Positions 57,501-64,000 of a DNA stretch of 64,000 nucleotides are shown here, one piece after another (the first letter of the stretch is position 1; each line of letters starts with the position of its first letter). Made by a program: the position numbers and the translations under genes. Source of the DNA: Hyphodiscus hymeniophilus. Taxonomy: Eukaryota > Ascomycota > Leotiomycetes > Helotiales > Hyphodiscaceae. The notes under the pieces were generated by a model, which ran no database searches, was not told the origin of the DNA, and worked only from the letters and a program-made list of their open reading frames with translations. The DNA lies in assembly GCA_016508695.1 (NCBI GenBank), contig VNKQ01000005.1, forward strand, positions 992,001 through 1,056,000. The letters are read 5' to 3'.

Positions 57501-60500
57501 AGGACTAGGAATATGTACTCTGAGTCTCTGAGACTGAACTCAATCACCTGGGTGAAAGTGAGTTTGTAAAGAATTATGTTAGCAGAGGTTAGTTTCGGGT
57601 GGACGGCTTGACATATTGAGGATGCCCATGCGAGGGAGGCTCTGGGTGTCTTCGGGGTACAAGACTGAAGACATGAGAAAGGGTACCTGATTACTACCTG
57701 TAGCATCTTAGGTTGCCTTTTTTTGACTGATGTCTGTCAACTTAGACGACTCAGAAACAGCTTGTAGTAAGGTTTTCTGGCCTCGACTCTCCGCACTCGG
57801 TAAACGATGTGAATCTTCAGGTCTCTCCTAACAGCGAGCCCTCTGACGATCTTGCGTGCTTACGAGCCTTTGGACGATCGAGCGTTTAGGCTTCCGGCTC
57901 CCTGCTATCCGAATATCTGTTCTCCACAGGAGATTCAGGAGTTGGAGAGTTTTGGAAAGGTTTGGGAGTTTCATGGGATACTCTTGACTGTGCTGCCCGC
58001 CGCAAAGTGGGCGGATACACGTCGGTACTCCGAGCTCTGTCCTTATGGAGCATACCCTAGTAAATTTGCATAAGACGCATGAATGCTCAATGCTAACAAA
58101 CTGTCACGGTTGATCGTTGATCTCTCCGATTGCAACACTTCCTTGTGTGCTGAATATCCTCAATTCGGCCCTCACTTTGCATTTTCATGCAAGGCTTGTC
58201 TATGCATCCGCAGGACCGTATGTACAGTATCGAGCAGAGGCTGCATGCTCCCGAATATTCTCTGCCGACCCGTGTGGGTGGCACATTTTCTCACAGAACC
58301 TTCCCCTGGATGTTCCATCGAGACTTCCCTGGAGAACATCTGTGAGCACGGTCTCAATGTTCACATGCGGATGTTCATCTGAGCGCAGAACACCAGCCTC
58401 CACATCGCAAAGCACTTCTAGCCATCCAATCTTCGGGACGAACACTGCGCGATTCGGCCCTGTCGGGGGGCACCAAGGCGGAGGTGAGGCCTGGAAGAGA
58501 ATAGCTTCAAGTGCACAAATGGGAACATCGCTTCTTCACTTTATGCTGCAATCATATCTTGGCCTACTTTGCCTTCAGCCTATTCAAAAACGGGCTGTCT
58601 GATTCCGGACTTGCAGTTGCACAACAGGCACAGAGATCCGCGACACGCGATTGTGATGATGGAAGGGCTATTATTGCCTCAGCAGTCGTATCGGGACTCG
58701 GCCTCTGGGGGTACACAATATGGGAGTTTATGCGCAGTCCCGACAGTACTGGTGATTGGGCATGTCAGGCTGTAAGCCCTAACTGCATTTGCCAGAACAA
58801 AGTCTTTGATGAAGGAAATTGTTGTGCGGCGTGCAGGAAGCATAATTATCAAATCTCCCGTGGCCCAAGGCTGCGGCGTCCTCTCCATTGAGATCCAAGC
58901 AAGGCTGACAAGGCTCAGGGGCTTGGTTGCCTCATTAGACCTCCAGCATGCTGACCGTCGCCGCTTTCAAGGTGGTGTCTAACCCACCCTGCATGCAAGT
59001 TCAACCGCTTTAACCGTTGAAATAATGTCATGCTATTACATGGGGTTGCTATATTTCCAAACCGTGCTATTGGGGATCTACCGGTTAAGCATGCCTCCCC
59101 TTTTCGATAATTCGGTCGTTGGAAATTACCTATTCATCCATACCTCGATAGGGAAACATGAGCAGCTTCGACAACAGAGGACTATTGCCTCACGGACCAC
59201 GGTCAGAACTCAATTCCCAAGAAAAGGACTCTTCCCCCAGTGATGCAACGTACCGACCAGTGGCAACCACACGGACCACGGTCCACACGTATCTCCGTTA
59301 ATTCTTCCCCAGGCTGCACGCAGATTGCTCTACTCCAGTTGCAGCAGCACTCTGCATCCCCGAGTCGCTACAACTCGTCAGGAAGCCGGAGATGTGTGCT
59401 TGTCAGGGAATCATCCCCGTACCGCTGCGAACGAGGCTTTCCTTTGCTGTACCTTTCTGCAAAGAAGAGGTAAGCAGAATGCTGCAGGATGCTGCAGATA
59501 ATCCGTAAAAACTTCGTAGTCAATGAAAGACCGAGAATAATATACTTGCTCTTGGATAAGAACCAGAACGGCATACTGTCGCGTGCTCTGCCGCGGCGTC
59601 TCCCGCAACGCTGGGAAAGACGATGGATGCAACAAGGTAGCATATTTCAAGTGACTTCCACATAGCGGATGGATCTAGAGAATGGCCCAGCAAACTTCCT
59701 ATTCCATCAATTGCGTTCACACTTTGGCATCTCTACGAAGTACGAAGGCTGTCCAAACTGCCTTTTTGGGAAATGGCACCTCGCCATGATGTAGACTATC
59801 CTCGTACACTGGACGATCAATCAGTTTCAGTGCCTGCTGCCTCCCTGTTGTTGACTGCAGAAATGGAGTTTCTGCCGTCATGCACGCTGGACTCAATTGT
59901 CACAACCCAAGCAATCCAAGTTACCCAAGTTTCCCAACAGAACCCTTCGATCCATTTCCATTAGCCTAACTCTCTCCACGAAACTGCCCCGCAACCTTCT
60001 ATGATCTTCAACCCCAAAAGGCAGCACGTCCGAATTATTTTGTGCGGAGGTCAAGATGATCGTGGAGATGGATGGTCGGTCGGTCGGGGCCACGGGCCTC
60101 ATCTGTGGCCTGCCACGTGAAAATACCCTTCCAGAATATGTCACGGAATAATCCACACACTTCCCGGATATCAGGCTCACCCTCGCCGATGTTCTGTGGA
60201 CAATCTTTGCTCTTCTTGCACCGTTATTTCTGATCTACCCGTCATATTCCTTTGGGTCGTCTTTAGAAGAAGGCGATGAGGTGAGAGAAGGTCCGAATAC
60301 GGGCCGCTCCTTGCTCCTGGAGGCCTTTCCCACGTGTCAGTTGTCGGTGGTGCGACCTGCTTCAAGTTTGACCCGTGGCTAGTTTTGTTCGCTTTATGTA
60401 GAGTGCTTGTGTGAGATATCGAGTACGGAGGTGTCAGCTTGCACTCATCAAGGCGTGAGCAGGACAACAGCCGACTATTCCTCTAGAGCTGTTGCCACAT

Positions 60501-61227
60501 ACCTTCGTCTACACGGGGTTGAGCCTATCACCCCGTGGGCCTGTAGTGCCTTCGTGCGAGAAACTTCTGCCAATGCTTGTGGAGTGACAAGGCAAATCAT
60601 TGCTGCCCTCAGATTTGATGCACAACCTCGCCATAATCATGGATTCAGCAAGGGAACGAAGGAACGGGCAAGGAACGTAGGAGTCTTTTCATCTTGTAGT
60701 CCAGATCCTACCCGCGTCCTACAATCGACTGTAATAAGGAGGCTATGGTCGCATGGGTGCGAGAAGACATCAGATTGAAATAGCAGTTGAAATATACAAT
60801 TTCAGAGGCTCCAGACGTGACCTCTAAAACCGACCCTGGCTTCATCGGTACGGAATATTCGAGGACTTCTTTTATGATATTACTGAAATTCCAAAATACT
60901 ACTTCTCTTGGAGTCCTCTTCGGCTATTCCTTTCTCATGAAGATTTGGGAGCTCGTTGAATTCGAGCACCAGGGGATCATGTTTCGCACGCAAAGAATGC
61001 GCAAGGAGGGTTACAACATTGCTTGTATATCAATCCATTTTTTGAGATAACTTGCTATTGATTAGCTTGTGAAAATATTCTCCAGGAGTAGTTTTTCTAC
61101 TGTGGCAATTCTTGCTTAGCCGGCTCCATCGCCCCATACACCGACCAAAACCTTACCAGTTGCGTATTCATGACTTCCATAGAACAATGCATCTTGGACG
61201 TAGTCCATACATGCAGACAAGATAAGT
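54520..61227. other. Gene-poor interval of ordinary base composition
   Basis: 6.7 kb without a gene I can name. Its first 700 bp are probably the GPCR promoter and 5' leader; an open frame of 180 codons at 54683-55225 overlaps it and looks like chance GC-rich frame. Protein-like but unassigned pieces occur in scattered frames: minus strand near 58200-58445 (VPKIGWLEVLCDVEAGV), minus strand near 58679-58888 (FIKDFVLANAVRAYSL), and plus strand near 56370-56708. None extends or splices convincingly. No tRNA or rRNA was recognised. Confidence 0.45.
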
Positions 61228-63983
61228 CTATTCAGCGTTAACTAGCCTCACCTCCTTCGCAAGAGCATTGCACAGCTCAACCCTGATTCCAGCGCCCGTC
61301 AATACATGGATCCACAGCCTCTGCGTATCACTCAACCTATCATTTTCACTTTTTACCTCCGAGAACAACACCTCCTTCTTCATCGCGTCCCAAAGAAACA
61401 AATCCGGAATGCCGCCTCCCCTGACTCTGTATTCCTGAGCCATCACTTTACAGATAGTAGCAAGAGCTGTACCGTTGAAGCAACCAACAATTTCCAGCAA
61501 GTCATCCAGCTCGAAATCCCAATTTAAGCCGATGATACATGTCCTTTTCTCCTGCTCTCGCTCGTAAACTTCACGAATTAGACGCTCGGAGTCCCCATTC
61601 GCAATTTCTACCAGTCGGTGGTTGATCTCAGATAAGCGTGAGGGGAAGAAGGCATCGGTATGTAGGTCGAGTGGACAAGTCTGATAGGCGGTTTGGAAGA
61701 CGTTCGGAATGTAGATGAAGAGGATGTCGTAGAATAGATAGGCAAATAGCGTTCGGATGATTCCGCCCTCTGCATGGTATCCTTTCAGGCCCTGTGAGCG
61801 ATACCAAGAAAGACACATTGCTTCCACACTGCACTCACCACCGCCTTCGACTTCGTCAACCCAAATAGTCTTTGTGCTCCGCTGCTTTTCTTCCAAAATG
61901 TCTCCGCTTGACCTCCGTCTCGCGGGTGGATATTGTTTCTTAATTTGGATTCCTTCAACTGTAACTTCTGTGGGCTTTGAGAGGAGAACGTGGCCAAAAT
62001 CGTGTTGCTCGCGCATCGGTATTTTGAGTTGTTTCTCGAGCTTCTTAATGCGCTTTTGCAGATCGTAGTGATACATCGTATGGCAGTCTTTATCCTGCAA
62101 CCCTTCCTGACAAGTCTGTAAAGATATCCGTTTCCAATGCCGTTTCTGCTTCTCGGGATCTTCTATGCCAGAAGGCGGTTGTAGACAATACATATAATGT
62201 TCCTCCAAGAGTGCTTTCCGCTGATACCAGGCCCCTCGACGTGCAACATGGAATAGTTGTTGACTAAGAAGTTCAGATGTGACCTCATGTTCTCGTTCAT
62301 GCATTTTGAACCGCCCAAGAACATACATTCCTTTGTGAACGATTCTTGTGTAAACCCACGCTGGCGAGAAACGCCGAAGATATGCCCCTTCGCCACTTTC
62401 GTATACCCGATCTTCCTTGCGCTGTTCTTCTGCAAGAATATCCTTCCATCGCGGATAGACCTCTTCAAATATAGACAGAACTTCTTCCAACCCCCGCTTA
62501 CCAGGATTACCATTGAATTCAAGTATATTATCGACTCGAAATTGGGTTCTGAGCGCTGCCTCAAACTCAAGTAGATCATTCCTGGATGGGAAGATATTTG
62601 CGGATCTGGACACTATGTATTCAGGGAAGTTTCGACGAGAAATGCGAGCCAAAATGATTGTCGTCAATGACTTGTCCGTCCACTCTGTGGATCTATAGAA
62701 AACCAGGTGTACTCTCTCGAACAGTTTCAATGTTGGCAGAGAAAGCCTAATGCATGGCCCCGTGACGTGCATGATCTTCCGGAGGAAGTGTGCGTCTCGG
62801 TTGATGTCAGAGTTTGCACTTGGCGAAGCGTTCCCATCCTCATTCCCGTACGGGCTTTCCGATCCAAGACTGTACTGGCTATCTGATCTTTTCAATCCTA
62901 CAAAGCCGAGACCACTCTGACGCTGGCTCATCCGTCGAAGGGCTTTCAACAGATCGGTTTTATTCTTTCCTTGTACTTTGGCTTCCTTCGCAATCGCTTT
63001 GAGCTCATCCAACTGTAGAAGAGTTGATGCTACTTCCATAGTAGAGATATCTTCCTCAGAAGAATTGGCAAATTGAAAGGACAGGCCGAGAACGGTACCT
63101 TCAGGCGGGGCAAGCTCTGCAGGGTTTGATTGTATTGGCGCAGATGTCGTGGGCAATGCTCGACTGCTTTGTAGAGAACTGACGGCAGCTGGTAGATCCG
63201 CTATGTCTCCATAATAGCCAAGCTTGTTGATTCGATGCCAAGCAGAGGTTTTGCGAAGAAACAAGCGAACGTAGCTAGAAATATGTTAGTTGTATTGTTA
63301 AAACATTTGCCACCCACGACTTTCGACTCTTCTGATCCCGAAGGACAGTAATGACATATTAGGCAGTACTATCTTCTAGGTCTGGTCGAAGTCGATTGAA
63401 GAACTGGGCTGCTGCTCAAAGAACTCGAAGCAATTGATAATCGATGCAAGGTCTTGAGGAGACAATTTATTGTAACTTACAGATACTGGCATTCATATTC
63501 CAATTCTCTCCATTGAGTAAAAACTTCCATTTCCTTCTCATCAAAGAGATGTCCTTCATCCTCTAGGACGGTTTCAAGAGCCATATTGAACGCATCCACA
63601 TATATGGAGCTTTTGCCTTGAACCCACTTCCTTTGTTTGAGCCGGTCCTCCAACTCACCTGGAATGCTCTGTCCAGAAGCTCTCAAAGCTTCATAATCAG
63701 CAATGGCCTCCTTGTTGGTCTGGATTGGGGCCAGTGCGCTTTCCAGCTCGGTTGGCCGCGAAGGTTTGAACTGGCTATCATCGAAGTCCCCGTCATCCTC
63801 GTCCTCTGAGTCGGGGATTTCATTGCGATATCGACTTGGTATCCTTGAGAAAGCCTCGTCCTCTGAGACGTTGCGAGATTCATCTCCGTCAGTGCTTTCA
63901 AAAGTTTTCAAGCGCTTTGCAGGAGGCGAGATATCGTCATTGAAATTGGTGGAGGGTGGGTGTGAGATCCTTCTTCCAATCAT
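61228..63983 (-). CDS. FAN1: FAN1 structure-specific nuclease
   Basis: Exons 63481-63983 and 61228-63274 give 849 residues; the 206-bp intron joins CQYL to YVRLFLRKTSAWHR in phase. An acidic, disordered start (IPDSEDEDDGDFDDSQF) is followed by the conserved IYVDAFNMALETVLEDEGHLFDEKE, a SAP-like segment (LLQLDELKAIAKEAKVQGKNK), a helical TPR-like middle and the C-terminal VRR-NUC domain. Catalytic residues are visible: YHAEGGIIRTLF, RGGGIPDLFLW (D) and LFSEVKSENDRLSDTQ (ExK). It cuts 5' flaps and unhooks DNA interstrand crosslinks in the nucleus. No UBZ finger is seen. The start at 63983 is only 17 bases from the window edge, so a longer N-terminus cannot be excluded. Confidence 0.93.
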
Positions 63984-64000
63984 TGCATTATGAGCAGTGT

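Overview
The window is nuclear DNA of a filamentous ascomycete (Pezizomycotina). Protein-coding genes carry several short introns (44-87 bp, GT..AG, most 49-61 bp), the regulators are Zn2Cys6 proteins, and the left fifth is an extremely AT-rich repeat block of the kind left by repeat-induced point mutation (RIP). A leotiomycete is plausible, but the placement is only an impression. Every exon chain given here was built by hand from reading frame and splice sites; all joined frames were checked for phase.

Region 1 (1 to about 13,650): AT-rich, gene-free repeat block. It holds two direct copies of a large old repeat, several generations of short terminal-inverted-repeat (TIR) elements inserted into it and into each other, an inverted-repeat element, a tandem duplication of roughly 0.6 kb and a minisatellite. 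Three TIR insertions have exact 8-bp target duplications; two are confirmed by empty sites elsewhere in this window.

Region 2 (13.7-31.2 kb): a group of genes that looks like a catabolic or transport cluster. It contains a remarkable open reading frame of 1,259 codons joining two complete Zn2Cys6 transcription factors, an APC-family permease, two 2-oxoglutarate/Fe(II) oxygenases of the IPNS type, an MFS transporter and a guanine deaminase. Permease and oxygenase 1 share one divergent promoter; MFS and guanine deaminase share another. TCGGATT-type sequences recur in these promoters. A broken small membrane-protein gene lies between the oxygenases. The cluster's chemistry is not known; involvement of purine or another nitrogenous compound is inferred from guanine deaminase.

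Region 3 (31.2-54.5 kb): mostly housekeeping genes: a multicopper-oxidase relic, SulP sulfate permease, Bub2, an Aim6-like phosphodiesterase, Erv46, Mex67, a Sel1-repeat protein and a Frizzled/Smoothened-like GPCR. An eroded area with gene fragments sits at about 50.4-52.1 kb.

Region 4 (54.5-64.0 kb): nearly 6.7 kb of normal base composition with no gene I can recognise, then FAN1 nuclease at the right edge. No tRNA, rRNA, CRISPR array or virus-like gene was recognised.
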